Notes: generated by a model from the letters alone, not told the origin. DNA of 64,000 nucleotides from Streptomyces cupreus (GCF_014257025.1 NZ_JACMSF010000010.1:62001-126000); one strand, 5' to 3'; counted from the stretch's first letter, positions 16,326 through 25,040 are shown. Program-made: numbers and translations.

Positions 16326-17291
16326 GTGGGGGATTCATGGGAACGGGCCCGGCGGATTCTGGATGCGGCGGGCCTGCCGCCCGGCGACCTCAGCGGCGTA
16401 CGGCCGCTGACCGGCGGCACCTACAACACCGTAGAGGAACTCCTGCTCGCCGACGGCAGTCGGTATGTGCTGAAGGTGCCGCCCCCGGAGGCCGTGCCCG
16501 GGCTGCGGCATGAGCGGGAACTGCTCGTCTCCGAGGCGGAGTTCTACCGGGCGGCCGCCACCGTCGGCGTCGAGGCTCCGCGCGTTGTCGCCGCCGGGGC
16601 GCGTGAGCTGTTGATGACGGCATGCCCCGGCGAGGCCTGGGACGGCTCGTTCACGGATGCCGAACAGCAGGAGCTACGCGCCGAGTTGGGGCGGCAGGTG
16701 GCGCGGCTGCATCGGGTGAGCGGGCCGGGCTACGGCTATCCGTCCGGCGCCCTCGGTCCGCTCGCCGCCGACTGGCGGACCGCCTTCGCCGGCATGCTCG
16801 ACGCGGTCCTCGACGACGCACGTCGCTATCGGCCGTGGCTGCCGCGATCCGTCGAGGAGACCGCCCGCACGCTTCAAGCCGCCTACTCCGCGCTCGACGC
16901 GGTCACCGTCCCTTGCCTGGTCCACTTCGACCTCTGGCAGGGCAACATCCTGGTGGACCGCTCGACCGGGACGCCCCGCATCGGCGGGCTCATCGACGGG
17001 GAGCGGATGTTCTGGGGCGACCCGGTCGCCGACTTCGTCTCCCTGGCGCTGCTGGGGGACATCGAGAAGGACGTGGCGTTCCTCTCCGGGTATCGGGAGG
17101 CCGGTGGTCTGGTCGAGTTCGACACCCCCACCCGGCTCCGGCTCGCCCTGTACCGTGCCTATCTGTACCTGATCATGCTCACGGAGACCGTGCCGCGCGC
17201 CGTCGACGGAGGGCGCCTGCAGTGGGTGCGGGAGGCCGTCGGGCCTGAGCTGGTCGCGGCGCTGGACGAGATCGCCGAGCTCAGCCGCTGA
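16326..17291 (+). CDS. Aminoglycoside phosphotransferase (APH) family kinase
   Basis: Product of 321 residues from GTG 16326 with a purine-rich stretch (GAGGGGGCAGG) upstream. The kinase fold shows a lysine in YVLKVPPP (about residue 56), the catalytic-loop motif HFDLWQGNILVDR (about residues 200-212) and the metal-binding Asp in GLIDGERMFWGDPVADF. Such enzymes phosphorylate aminoglycosides, macrolides, homoserine, choline or other alcohols. No antibiotic cluster flanks it, so the substrate stays open. It lies beside the sigma-factor relic and upstream of a ROK regulator on the same strand, 44 bases apart. Confidence 0.82.
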   Translation: MGDSWERARRILDAAGLPPGDLSGVRPLTGGTYNTVEELLLADGSRYVLKVPPPEAVPGLRHERELLVSEAEFYRAAATVGVEAPRVVAAGARELLMTACPGEAWDGSFTDAEQQELRAELGRQVARLHRVSGPGYGYPSGALGPLAADWRTAFAGMLDAVLDDARRYRPWLPRSVEETARTLQAAYSALDAVTVPCLVHFDLWQGNILVDRSTGTPRIGGLIDGERMFWGDPVADFVSLALLGDIEKDVAFLSGYREAGGLVEFDTPTRLRLALYRAYLYLIMLTETVPRAVDGGRLQWVREAVGPELVAALDEIAELSR

Positions 17292-17335
17292 GCCGGTATC
17301 TTCCAGGTCGGACGGCGTGTCGAAGGGGGAGCCAG

Positions 17336-18595
17336 ATGGTGGGGCGGAACAGGCGAACGGTACGTGATCTCCGTCGGGCCAACCGCTCCGTCGTCCTCCA
17401 GCGCCTTTACTTCGACGGCCCCCTCAGCCGCTTCGAACTCGGCCCGGCCACCGGGCTCAGCTCCGGCTCGGTCAGCAATGTCGTCGCCGACCTCCTCGCG
17501 GACGGAGTGCTGGAGGAGGCCGGCAACGTCGACTCCGACGGCGGACGGCCCCGCACCCTGCTGAGGGTGGCGCCCGGCAGCGGCCACATGATCGGCGTCG
17601 ACGTCGGCGAGACCCGGGTGCGCGTCGAGCTGTTCGACCTCGCACTGACCGAACTCGCCCGTGCCGAAAGGCCATTGGGGCCCGAGGGGTACGAGGTCGA
17701 TGTCGTCGTCGGGCACATCCGCGATGCCGTCACCGAGGTGCTCACCGCCGCCGACCTCGCCCCGGAGCGGCTGCTCGGCGTCGGGATCGGCGTCCCCGGC
17801 ATCGTCGAGCACACCCCCGACCGCGGGGCCGTGGTGCACGGACAGACGATCGGCTGGGACGCGGTCGCGCTGGAGTCGCTGCTCCGGGAGCGGTGCGAAC
17901 TGCCCGCGACGGTCCCGTACTTCATCGACAACGGCGCCCGGACCCTCGGCCAGGCGGAGATGTGGTTCGGGGCCGCACGCGGCGCCCGCAGCGCGATCGT
18001 TGTGCTCTTCGGCTCCGGCGTCGGCGCCTGTGTCGTCACACCCGAGGCCGAGGACGGGCGGGCGGTCGAGGGCGGGCATCTGACCGTACGGGTCGGAGGG
18101 CGCCGTTGCCGATGCGGCGCGCTCGGCTGCCTGGAGGCATACGCCGGTGCCGAGGCCCTCCTCGGCCGCTGGCGCGAGACCGGCGGGCGCCCGCCGGAGG
18201 GCGCCGGACAGGAGAGCGCCCTGACCGCCCTGGTCGCCGACCCCGATGCCCGGGACCTGCTGGAGGAGACCGCGGAGTACATCGGCGCGGGCCTGTCCGA
18301 CCTGATCAACCTCTTCCAGCCCGAGCGCATCCTCATCGGCGGCTGGGCCGGACTGCGGCTCGGCCCCGCGCTGCTGCCCGACATACGCCGGCACGCGGCC
18401 GCGTACGCCCTGCGCCACCCCGCCGAGCGGGTCACGATCGACCTCGGCGGGCTCGGCCCGGACGCGGTCACCGTGGGCGCCGCGCTCCTGCCGCTCGCCG
18501 ACTTCTTCACCCACGGCGGCCGCCGCGCCGCCCCGGCCCCCGAGAGCCCGCGGCCCGCGTGGCAGGCGGCGCTGCAGGAACGCGCGCCGCGCTGA
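17336..18595 (+). CDS. ROK family transcriptional regulator (NagC/XylR type)
   Basis: Product of 419 residues. An N-terminal winged helix (about residues 8-70, SRFELGPATGLSSGSVSNVVADLLADGVLEE) precedes the ROK domain, with the ATPase-like MIGVDVGETRVRVELFD, GVGIGVPGIV, and the zinc motif CRCGALGCLE (about residues 258-267). It has the full length of sugar-responsive ROK repressors. No sugar transporter is adjacent, so the regulon is unknown. It might regulate the phosphotransferase upstream, but they are on the same strand and the relation is uncertain. Confidence 0.88.
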   Translation: MVGRNRRTVRDLRRANRSVVLQRLYFDGPLSRFELGPATGLSSGSVSNVVADLLADGVLEEAGNVDSDGGRPRTLLRVAPGSGHMIGVDVGETRVRVELFDLALTELARAERPLGPEGYEVDVVVGHIRDAVTEVLTAADLAPERLLGVGIGVPGIVEHTPDRGAVVHGQTIGWDAVALESLLRERCELPATVPYFIDNGARTLGQAEMWFGAARGARSAIVVLFGSGVGACVVTPEAEDGRAVEGGHLTVRVGGRRCRCGALGCLEAYAGAEALLGRWRETGGRPPEGAGQESALTALVADPDARDLLEETAEYIGAGLSDLINLFQPERILIGGWAGLRLGPALLPDIRRHAAAYALRHPAERVTIDLGGLGPDAVTVGAALLPLADFFTHGGRRAAPAPESPRPAWQAALQERAPR

Positions 18596-18662
18596 CGTTT
18601 CGCCGCACGGCGCCGGAGGTACTCGCGTGGGGCCTCTGGCGACGCGAGGGAAGGAGGACGCC

Positions 18663-18878
18663 GTGACGGACGCGAACGGCGAGCCCGTCCCGCGGGACCT
18701 GCCGGACCAGCAGGCGGGAGAGGGCGAGGACCCCTGGGACGTGGACCCCGCCCCCGAGGACGCAGCACCGGACGACGACGTCCCCGACTCCGACGAGGCG
18801 GGCACGGCCCGCAAGGGAGCCCCACGCGACGCGAACGTGCACCCGGAACACCCGGCGCCGGACGAGTCAACGGCGTGA
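18663..18878 (+). CDS. Small acidic hypothetical protein
   Basis: Product of 71 residues from GTG 18663, which has AAGGAGG 5 bases upstream. It is extremely acidic and disordered-looking (EGEDPWDVDPAPEDAAPDDDV), with no hydrophobic core, signal or known motif. It follows the ROK gene by 67 bases on the same strand and precedes a strong hairpin. Function is not known; start choice and codon bias make it probably real. Confidence 0.6.
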   Translation: MTDANGEPVPRDLPDQQAGEGEDPWDVDPAPEDAAPDDDVPDSDEAGTARKGAPRDANVHPEHPAPDESTA

Positions 18879-18914
18879 CGGCCGGGGCGGCGGCAAGCCG
18901 GCCCGCAGGAAAGA

Positions 18915-18948
18915 GCCCCGACCGCGACGGGGGAATCACGGTCGGGGC
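18915..18948 (+). terminator. Rho-independent-type hairpin after ROK/acidic-protein genes
   Basis: Perfect 10-base arms (GCCCCGACCG and CGGTCGGGGC) around a 14-base loop, 36 bases after the acidic-protein stop, without a clear U-tract. It can serve as the terminator for the + strand genes. The remaining sequence up to 19124 shows no gene. Confidence 0.7.
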
Positions 18949-19124
18949 GACCAAGGGTGGGTACGGATGGCGGTCGCCTCTCGGCGAAAGGCTCCACAGG
19001 GCTTCAGCCGAACGATCGTCCCTGTGGGCAAAAGGTGAGGCCCGGGGACACTGTCCCATCCGTACCCACGGCTCGTTCAACGGGCAACGACACTGGGGTG
19101 TTCCACGGCCCTTGGTGATGCGTG

Positions 19125-20150
19125 TCACCTCACGCGCGACGGCAGGTGCCGCTCCCGGGTCCAGGCCAGCAGTTCCTCCCGCGTCCAGGTGGTGACCACC
19201 CGGTCAGCGGGCACCCCGCACTCCTCGGCCCGGGCGCAGCCGAGGACCTGCCAGTCCAGCTGGCCGGGCGCATGGGCGTCGGTGTCGATGGAGAACAGCA
19301 CCCCCGCCTCCACCGCCCGCCGCAGCAGCCGCCGGGGCGGGTCCAGGCGCTCGGGCCGGCTGTTGATCTCCACGGCCGTGCCGGTCTCCGCGCAGGCGGC
19401 GAACACCTCGTCCGCGTCGAACCGCGACTCCGGCCGCCCCCGCCCGGTGATCAGCCGCCCGGTGCAGTGCCCGAGGACGTCGGAGTGCGGATCGCGTACG
19501 GCGGCCACCATGCGCCGGGTCATCGAGCGGGCGTCCATCCGCAGCTTGGAGTGGACCGAGACCACCACCACGTCCAGCCGCTCCAGCAGCTCCGGCTCCT
19601 GGTCCAGCGAGCCGTCCTCAAGGATGTCGCACTCGATGCCGGTCAGCAGCCGGAACGGCGCCCAGGTCTCGTTCAGCGCCGCCACCACGTCGAGCTGCTC
19701 GCGCAGCCGGTCGGCGGACAGCCCGCGGGCCACCGTCAGCCGGGGGGAGTGGTCGGTCAGCGCCGCCCACTCGTGCCCGAGGGCGGCCGCGGTCCGGCCC
19801 ATCTCCTCGATCGGGCTACCGCCGTCCGACCAGTCGGAGTGCAGATGGCAGTCCCCGCGCAGCAGTGCCCGCAGTCCGGTGCGGTCCTCTCCGGACGGCG
19901 TCTCGGCCTGGAGCTTCTCCAGATAGTCCGGCACCTGTCCGGCCAGCGCCTCCCGCGCCACCCGCGCCGTCTTCGGGCCGACGCCGGTCAGCGCCTCCAG
20001 CGTCCCGGCCGCGGCCCGCTCCCGCAGTTCCGCCTCCGGCAGCGCCGCCAGCACCCGGGCCGCGGTGCGAAAGGCCCGTACGCGATAGGTGGGCGCGAGG
20101 GACCGCTCCAGCAGGAAGGCGATCCGCTCCAGAGCCTCGACGGGGTCCAT
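19125..20150 (-). CDS. PHP domain phosphoesterase with HhH motif (PolX C-terminal-like)
   Basis: Product of 341 residues from ATG 20150 with GGAGG upstream; the frame is open further but lacks an SD. Residues about 1-75 are a Pol beta-like 8-kDa/helix-hairpin-helix region (LTGVGPKTARVAREAL). From about 95 a PHP domain follows, with metal ligands DCHLHSDWSDG, ALTDHSPR, VSVHSK and FSIDTDAHAPG. This corresponds to the C-terminal half of bacterial PolX without the polymerase palm. Likely a metal-dependent phosphatase or nuclease acting on nucleic acid ends or histidinol-phosphate-like substrates; role inferred. Confidence 0.85.
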   Translation of the reverse strand: MDPVEALERIAFLLERSLAPTYRVRAFRTAARVLAALPEAELRERAAAGTLEALTGVGPKTARVAREALAGQVPDYLEKLQAETPSGEDRTGLRALLRGDCHLHSDWSDGGSPIEEMGRTAAALGHEWAALTDHSPRLTVARGLSADRLREQLDVVAALNETWAPFRLLTGIECDILEDGSLDQEPELLERLDVVVVSVHSKLRMDARSMTRRMVAAVRDPHSDVLGHCTGRLITGRGRPESRFDADEVFAACAETGTAVEINSRPERLDPPRRLLRRAVEAGVLFSIDTDAHAPGQLDWQVLGCARAEECGVPADRVVTTWTREELLAWTRERHLPSRVR

Positions 20151-20252
20151 CGCCACCTCCGACCTCCAGGGTTGCCCAGGGGCGCGAGGTCCGCACGACG
20201 GACCGGCCGCTCGCCGGGTCGGAATGGCCGGATCCGCTTTACGCTCTATTGC

Positions 20253-20492
20253 ATGACCGAAATCGCGAGCCCGTACATCTCCCATCCACGGATCATGGTG
20301 CTCGGTGTCCAGCCGGGCACGCCGCCTTTCCGCATCGTGGAGATCGACGGCATTGTGGTCGGTGAGGCGAAAACCGTCACCGACGTCCTGTCCGCCGCCG
20401 CCGTGTTCGGCATCACCGTCCATGATCTGGACGACCCTGATGTGGTGCGCTGGGTCGGCGGCGACAAGTTCACCTGGACCAGGCACTACTAG
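20253..20492 (+). CDS. Small conserved Streptomyces-type hypothetical protein
   Basis: Product of 79 residues from ATG 20253, divergent from the PHP gene. It reads as a compact alpha/beta protein (MVLGVQPGTPPFRIVEIDG...DVLSAAAVFGITVHDLDDPDVVRWVGGD). There is no clear Shine-Dalgarno, so it may be leaderless. No family assignment is possible. It ends 3 bases before the convergent GH16 gene. Confidence 0.6.
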   Translation: MTEIASPYISHPRIMVLGVQPGTPPFRIVEIDGIVVGEAKTVTDVLSAAAVFGITVHDLDDPDVVRWVGGDKFTWTRHY

Positions 20493-20495
20493 GGG

Positions 20496-21731
20496 TCAGC
20501 CGACCGTCCACTTCTGGTTGGCGCCGCCCGTGCAGGACCAGATCTGCAGCCGGGTGCCGTTGGCCGAGTTGGTGCCGGTCACGTCCAGGCACTTGTCGGC
20601 CTGCGGGTTGACGATGTCGCGTGCCGCGGTGACGGTCCAGCGCTGGTTGGGGCCGCCGGTGCAGTCCCACAGCTGCACGGTGCTGCCGTCCGCGGTGCCG
20701 TTTCCGGTCACGTCCAGACACTTGCCGAGCGCCCGGATCGTGCCGTCCGAGCCGACCGCCCAGCGCTGGGCTGCGGTGCCGTTGCAGTCGTAGAGCTGCA
20801 CGGGGGTGCCGTTGGCGGGGTTCGCCCCGGCGACGTCGACACACTTGCCGGCCAGGCCCCTGATCGCGCCGCCCGTGGGGGTGTCGCCCGTGGTCACGGT
20901 GACGTGGTCGACCACCATCTGCTGCGGGAAGACCGTGGAGCCGTCGGGATCGCCGGGCCAGTAGCCGCCCACCGCCAGGTTGAGGATCAGGAAGAACGGC
21001 TTGTTGAAGACCCAGGCCCGTCCTCCCAGGTCGGCCGGTGTGCGCCGCTGGTAGACGTTGCCGTCCACGGACCAGGTGAGGGAGTCGGGCGCCCAGTCGA
21101 CGGCGAAGGTGTGGAAGGCGTCGGCGAAGGCCTGACCGTTCGGGAGGGAGTAGGCCGCGCCGATGCCGCCCGCGCCGAAGTAGCCGGGGCCGTGGATCGT
21201 GCCGTGGACCGTGGAGGGCTCGAAGCCCACGTTCTCCATGATGTCGATCTCGCCCGAGTCCGGCCAGTCGACCGGGGTGCCGAGCATCCAGAACGCGGGC
21301 CACATGCCCTGCCCGCGCGGCACCTTGATACGGGCCTCGATGTGCCCGTACTGCGCGGTGAACTTCCCCGCGGTGTTCAGCCGGGCCGAGGTGTACTGGC
21401 AGGTGCCGTACCAGCACTGGTAGTTGGCGGGGTTCTCGCGCCGGGCCGTGATGACCAGATGGCCCTGGCCGTCGAGGGCGGCGTTGCGGTTGCCCGCCGT
21501 GTAGTACTGCCGCTCGTGGTTGTTGACGTTGTCGCCGGTCTCGATCTGCCACTTCGAGGAGTCGACCGCCGATCCGGCGGGCCCGTCGAAGGTGTCGGAG
21601 AACGTCACGGCGGCGACGCCGGCGTCCGCTTCGTCTTCCGCCCGGGCGGGGCCGGTCGCGGCGCTCGCGACCAGGGCGGCCAACAGGGCGGCCGACAGCA
21701 GCCAGGTGCGGAGTCTGCGGGAAGAGGGCAC
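20496..21731 (-). CDS. Secreted GH16 endo-beta-1,3-glucanase with ricin-type lectin domain
   Basis: Product of 411 residues from GTG 21731 (GGAAGGGAG upstream). A Sec signal peptide (RRLRTWLLSAALLAALVASAA) is followed by a GH16 domain at about 45-275 with the catalytic signature GEIDIMENVG, two Glu acting as nucleophile and acid/base. The last about 130 residues are a ricin B-type beta-trefoil with three Q-W repeats (QLYDCNGTAAQRW, QLWDCTGGPNQRW, QIWSCTGGANQKW). It is probably secreted to hydrolyse laminarin-like or fungal beta-glucans. An AT-rich promoter zone (21785-21835) lies upstream. Confidence 0.92.
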   Translation of the reverse strand: MPSSRRLRTWLLSAALLAALVASAATGPARAEDEADAGVAAVTFSDTFDGPAGSAVDSSKWQIETGDNVNNHERQYYTAGNRNAALDGQGHLVITARRENPANYQCWYGTCQYTSARLNTAGKFTAQYGHIEARIKVPRGQGMWPAFWMLGTPVDWPDSGEIDIMENVGFEPSTVHGTIHGPGYFGAGGIGAAYSLPNGQAFADAFHTFAVDWAPDSLTWSVDGNVYQRRTPADLGGRAWVFNKPFFLILNLAVGGYWPGDPDGSTVFPQQMVVDHVTVTTGDTPTGGAIRGLAGKCVDVAGANPANGTPVQLYDCNGTAAQRWAVGSDGTIRALGKCLDVTGNGTADGSTVQLWDCTGGPNQRWTVTAARDIVNPQADKCLDVTGTNSANGTRLQIWSCTGGANQKWTVG

Positions 21732-21902
21732 GACTCTCCCTTCCGTCGGCGCGGTGCCGAGCGAGGTGGGGGGTGAAGGTGTCGTCTCTTGATTTAAGGA
21801 TTGAGGTAAGAGACCGTCAATACTTTGGTATGGACCAGGAGTCGAGGAATCCCCGGCACCCTTCGGTCCCCGCCGAAACGTCGACTTCCTATGCTGCCCG
21901 CC

Positions 21903-22679
21903 ATGAATCCCGCACACCTCGCGGAGATGCTCGCCGTTCTGGGTGCGGGCCTGGCCGCCGGCGCCGTCAACGTCGTCGTCGGCTCGGGGACCCTGATCTC
22001 CTTTCCGGTGCTGCTCGCGACCGGCCTGCCGCCCGTCACCGCCACCGTCTCCAACGCGCTCGGCCTGATCCCCGGTGCGGTCGGCGGAGCCGTCGGATAC
22101 CGCGGGGAACTGCGCGGCCGGGGACGGCGGATCGCCCTGTGGAGCGCCGGTGCCGCGCTCGGCGCGCTCGCCGGCGCCGCACTGCTGCTGGCCCTCCCCG
22201 CCGAGGTGTTCGAGACGGTCGTCCCGGTCCTGGTGGGTCTCGCGCTCGTCCTGGTCGCCGCCCAGCCGCTGATCCGCGGACGACTGCGGCGCCGCCGCGC
22301 CCGGACGGGCCGATCCGCCCGCACCGACGGCGGCCCGCTCCTGCTCGCCGGGCTGACACTGGCGAGCGTCTACGGCGGATACTTCTCCGCCGCCCAAGGC
22401 ATCATCTACGTGGCCTTGATGGGCCTGTGCCTCGACGACGAACTGCAACGCCTCAACGCCGTCAAGAACGTTCTCGTCGCCGTCGTCAACTCGGTCGCCG
22501 CGCTGTTCTTCCTCATCGCCGCCGACTTCGACTGGACGGCCGTGGCCCTGCTCGCGACCGGTTCCGCCGTTGGCGGCCAGGTCGGAGCGCGCGTGGGCCG
22601 TCGGATGAGTCCGGGAGTCCTGCGCGCTCTCATCGTGGCGGTGGGCTCCGTGGCCGTCCTCATGATGCTGCTGCGCTGA
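21903..22679 (+). CDS. TSUP family (TauE/SafE) membrane transporter
   Basis: Product of 258 residues with about eight hydrophobic segments in two homologous halves, as in the TauE/SafE family of sulfite/sulfonate or organic anion exporters. The conserved start 'GAGLAAGAVNVVVGSGTLISFPVLL' is typical. ATG 21903 is used; ATG 21891 in frame is an alternative. Neither has a Shine-Dalgarno, and a TATGCT at 21890-21895 could be the -10 of a leaderless message. It sits in the inner membrane; substrate not predictable. Confidence 0.85.
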   Translation: MNPAHLAEMLAVLGAGLAAGAVNVVVGSGTLISFPVLLATGLPPVTATVSNALGLIPGAVGGAVGYRGELRGRGRRIALWSAGAALGALAGAALLLALPAEVFETVVPVLVGLALVLVAAQPLIRGRLRRRRARTGRSARTDGGPLLLAGLTLASVYGGYFSAAQGIIYVALMGLCLDDELQRLNAVKNVLVAVVNSVAALFFLIAADFDWTAVALLATGSAVGGQVGARVGRRMSPGVLRALIVAVGSVAVLMMLLR

Positions 22680-22746
22680 CCGCGCGGGCGGCTCGGACGC
22701 CGGCCCGGTCCAGGGCACACGGTGAATCTCCCCAAGTGAGGCCGCT

Positions 22747-22761
22747 GTCACCCTTGGTGAC
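22747..22761. promoter_or_regulatory. Palindrome GTCACC-CTT-GGTGAC before tgmA
   Basis: Perfect 6-base arms, 67 bases after the TSUP stop, followed at once by another AGTGACACC half. It may be a terminator for the TSUP gene or an operator for the tgm genes. Confidence 0.35.
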
Positions 22762-22888
22762 GCAGTGACACCTTCGGCCTGCCATCCGATGGGTATGTGT
22801 GGGGCTGGTGTTACTCATGGTGCATCTGATGCAGATGATGCAGGTGATGTGACGACCTTCACCCTGATGTAGCCGAAAGTGATGAATT

Positions 22889-22911
22889 CCTTACGCAACA
22901 GGCGTGTAAGG
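22889..22911 (+). promoter_or_regulatory. Inverted repeat in the tgmA leader
   Basis: CCTTAC at 22889-22894 and GTAAGG at 22906-22911 face each other about 40 bases upstream of tgmA. Short GATG-rich repeats lie at 22826-22850. The region between 22680 and 22951 otherwise contains no gene. It is a possible regulator site or leader hairpin. Confidence 0.35.
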
Positions 22912-22951
22912 GACTGTACTCAGGCAACCGCGACCCTTGGAGGTTTTTCGA

Positions 22952-23143
22952 GTGCGACCGTTCACCCTCAACTACGCCTTTCCCAGCGGGCTTACGACCA
23001 TGGTGACGCCGTACAGCTTCGACGCCGCACGTCAGTTGAACGTGCTGCCCGACGGCCGCCCGGCCGTCATGGACCGGGAGCTCCTCCTCGCGGCCGGTAC
23101 GACGACGTCCACCGCGGGTTCCCAGACGCACTTCGACGACTGA
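22952..23143 (+). CDS. tgmA: Putative ATP-grasp-modified RiPP precursor (TgmA)
   Basis: A 63-residue precursor from GTG 22952, 8 bases after GGAGG. The leader opens with RPFTLNYAFPSG, the hallmark of the SAV_5884-type ATP-grasp target peptides, and includes PYSFDAARQLNVLPDGRPAVMD. The probable core is the C-terminal GTTTSTAGSQTHFDD: four Thr and two Ser as hydroxyl donors and two Asp at the very end as acceptors for ester/amide macrocycle formation. It is followed 14 bases later by its ATP-grasp ligase gene. The mature product is unknown. Confidence 0.88.
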   Translation: MRPFTLNYAFPSGLTTMVTPYSFDAARQLNVLPDGRPAVMDRELLLAAGTTTSTAGSQTHFDD

Positions 23144-23157
23144 GGACCCGTCACCGC

Positions 23158-24111
23158 ATGACCGTTCTGATCCTCACGTCCGAGGAAGACGTCACCGCCG
23201 ACATGGTGGTGGCCAGGCTGCACACGGCGGGAGCCCCCGTGATGCGCCTGAACCCCGCCGATCTGCCCGGCAAGGCCGTCCTGTCCGCCGACTACGCGCA
23301 CGGCGACTTCGACGGCCACCTCTCGGTCAACGGCCACGTGCTCAGCATGGGCGGCCTGCGCTCCGTCTGGGTGCGCAGGCCCGGCGAACCGGCGGCGCAC
23401 GCGGCACACCCCTCGCCGTGGCTGACCGCCGAGACCCGGCAGGCGCTGTTCGGCATGCTGTACTCGGCTCCCGCACGGTGGATGAACCACCCCCGCGACG
23501 CGGACCGGGCCCGGCTGAAGCCCTGGCAGTTGCGGGTCGCCCACCTCAGCGGCTTCGCCGTACCGCCGACCGTGTTCACGACCTCGCCGCGCCTGGCGCG
23601 GGAGTTCGCCGAGGAACACCGGGACGTGGTGGTGAAGTCCGCCTCGGGGCCGCCGCCCGGAGAACCCGGAGTGGCCCTGCCCACGACGCTGATCGGCCCC
23701 GACACGGACTTCTCCGCCGTCGCGGCCGGTCCCGCGCTGCTCCAGCGGTACGTGCCCAAGCGCGCCGACATCCGGCTGACCTGCGTCGGCCAACAGCTCT
23801 TCGCCGCGCGGAAGGCGGCCGATCCGGGCCAGGTCGACGGACGGTACGGCGACACCGGGCACCCCTGGGAGCCGGTCGCCGTGCCCGGACGCATCGCCGC
23901 CGCGGTGCGCGAGTACGTCGCCCTCGCCTCCCTGGCGTACGCCGCCTTCGACTTCGCCGAGGACGAGGAGGGCGTCTGGTGGTTCCTGGAGTGCAACCAG
24001 GGCGGCCAGTTCGGCTTCGTCGAACTGGAGACCGGGCAGCCGATCTCCGCGGCGGTCGCGCACTGGCTGGCCCACTGCACGGCGGACCGCCGGGTCCCGG
24101 GGCGCCGCTGA
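23158..24111 (+). CDS. tgmB: ATP-grasp ribosomal peptide maturase (TgmB)
   Basis: Product of 317 residues from ATG 23158. Typical of the graspetide-type ligases of the SAV_5884 family: N-terminal pre-ATP-grasp region (LILTSEEDVTADMVVARLHTAGAPVMRLNPADLP), central ATP-grasp residues (DVVVKSASG, LLQRYVPKRADIRLTCVG) and the late Mg/ATP motif WWFLECNQGGQFGFVE. It would activate acidic side chains of TgmA with ATP and couple them to Thr/Ser. The usual third gene, the PIMT-like methyltransferase tgmC, does not follow; a convergent VanZ gene starts the next unit. Confidence 0.9.
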   Translation: MTVLILTSEEDVTADMVVARLHTAGAPVMRLNPADLPGKAVLSADYAHGDFDGHLSVNGHVLSMGGLRSVWVRRPGEPAAHAAHPSPWLTAETRQALFGMLYSAPARWMNHPRDADRARLKPWQLRVAHLSGFAVPPTVFTTSPRLAREFAEEHRDVVVKSASGPPPGEPGVALPTTLIGPDTDFSAVAAGPALLQRYVPKRADIRLTCVGQQLFAARKAADPGQVDGRYGDTGHPWEPVAVPGRIAAAVREYVALASLAYAAFDFAEDEEGVWWFLECNQGGQFGFVELETGQPISAAVAHWLAHCTADRRVPGRR

Positions 24112-24118
24112 GAAGCCG

Positions 24119-24652
24119 CTACCGCGCGTGCACCGCGCGCCCCAGCCGGCGCCCGAGCAGCAGATACCCGGCCAGCGCCCCCATGGTGTTCAGGATGACG
24201 TCGTCGATGTCGAAGGCGCGGCCGGTGACCAGGGCGCCCTGGGCGAACTCGACCAGGAGCATCACCGTCGCCGTCAGCAGCATCACCCGCACCACGCCGC
24301 GCGCCTTCGGTGCGAACACCGGGGCGAGCACCCCGAACGGGATGCCCAGCAGCAGGTTCCCGCCGATCTGCTTGACGGCGTCGCGCAGCTCGGGCTGGTC
24401 CAGGTAGGCGCGCAGGGACCGGCCCGGGCGCAGGTTGGTGTGCGCCAGGGACTCCGAGGCGGGGGAGGGTTCGAGGGTCAGCTTGGCGAGCACCACCGCG
24501 AACACCACCATCAGCGTGAACGCGCACAGCATCGCCACGAGCCGGGCCAGGAGGCGCAGCGGGGGCGTCTTGTCGGGCTCGGCCGCCGGCGCGGACCTGC
24601 GGATGCGTGGGCGGCGCACCCAGGTGCGGGAACGTAAGGCTGCACGGGCCAT
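24119..24652 (-). CDS. VanZ family membrane protein
   Basis: Product of 177 residues with four hydrophobic segments (for example ARLVAMLCAFTLMVVFAVVLA, GGNLLLGIPFGVLAPVFA, VMLLTATVMLLVEFAQGAL, ILNTMGALAGYLLLG), and the family's NLLLGIPFG and DIDDVILNTMGALAGY motifs. VanZ proteins give low teicoplanin resistance in enterococci, but most homologues are unlinked to glycopeptide genes and of unknown function. It converges on tgmB with a 7-base gap, so it is not part of that operon. Confidence 0.88.
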   Translation of the reverse strand: MARAALRSRTWVRRPRIRRSAPAAEPDKTPPLRLLARLVAMLCAFTLMVVFAVVLAKLTLEPSPASESLAHTNLRPGRSLRAYLDQPELRDAVKQIGGNLLLGIPFGVLAPVFAPKARGVVRVMLLTATVMLLVEFAQGALVTGRAFDIDDVILNTMGALAGYLLLGRRLGRAVHAR

Positions 24653-24860
24653 GCGGTCCTCCAGTCTTCAACTTCCCTACATGGCAAGGCGGTTACCCGC
24701 TGGGCCGCCGAGGATGCCGCCGCGCCGTTTCTTCAGGCGCTGCCGGGGCACTCCGGGCGGAGACCCGCGCGCCGCCACGCCCCTCGCCGGGCACGGTGTT
24801 TGGATGGCGCGGAAAGCGGCGCAAACGGACATCTCGCCGCGCCGACGAGGGAGGTGGCGC

Positions 24861-25040
24861 ATGAGGCGCAGAACGGTGCTCGCCCTGGCCGAGTTCCTCA
24901 TCTGGTGGGCCGCGCTCCTCGCACTGTGGCTGGTTCTCGTCAGCGCGGTGGACACCCTGGAACTCGCGGTCGGCGCCGGTGCCGCCGGCCTCGGCGCCCT
25001 CGCCGCGACCGCCGCCCGACGGGCGGTGACCGCGCCGTGA
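24861..25040 (+). CDS. Truncated MnhE-like antiporter subunit
   Basis: Product of 59 residues from ATG 24861 with GAGG upstream. It contains two hydrophobic segments (FLIWWAALLALWLVLV and LAVGAGAAGLGALAATA) resembling only the N-terminal membrane portion of Mrp/Mnh subunit E, usually about 160 residues. First gene of a six-gene operon with GTGA/ATGA overlaps throughout. The stop overlaps the next start (GTGA). A truncated E subunit seems to be normal for this locus, given the intact, coupled frames downstream. Confidence 0.65.
   Translation: MRRRTVLALAEFLIWWAALLALWLVLVSAVDTLELAVGAGAAGLGALAATAARRAVTAP

Noticed and set aside
19122..20492. 456-codon plus-strand frame covering the PHP gene
   Set aside because: Only its last 79 codons look protein-like (kept as a small gene); the rest is antisense to the PHP domain, whose metal motifs are convincing.
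22826..22850. Short GATG/GCATCTGATGC repeats before tgmA as a possible CRISPR or iteron array
   Set aside because: Units are only 6-9 bases, irregular and without spacers; at most part of a promoter region.
23292..24671. 459-codon minus-strand frame across tgmB and VanZ
   Set aside because: Antisense to tgmB; the VanZ protein in another minus-strand frame carries the real membrane segments.
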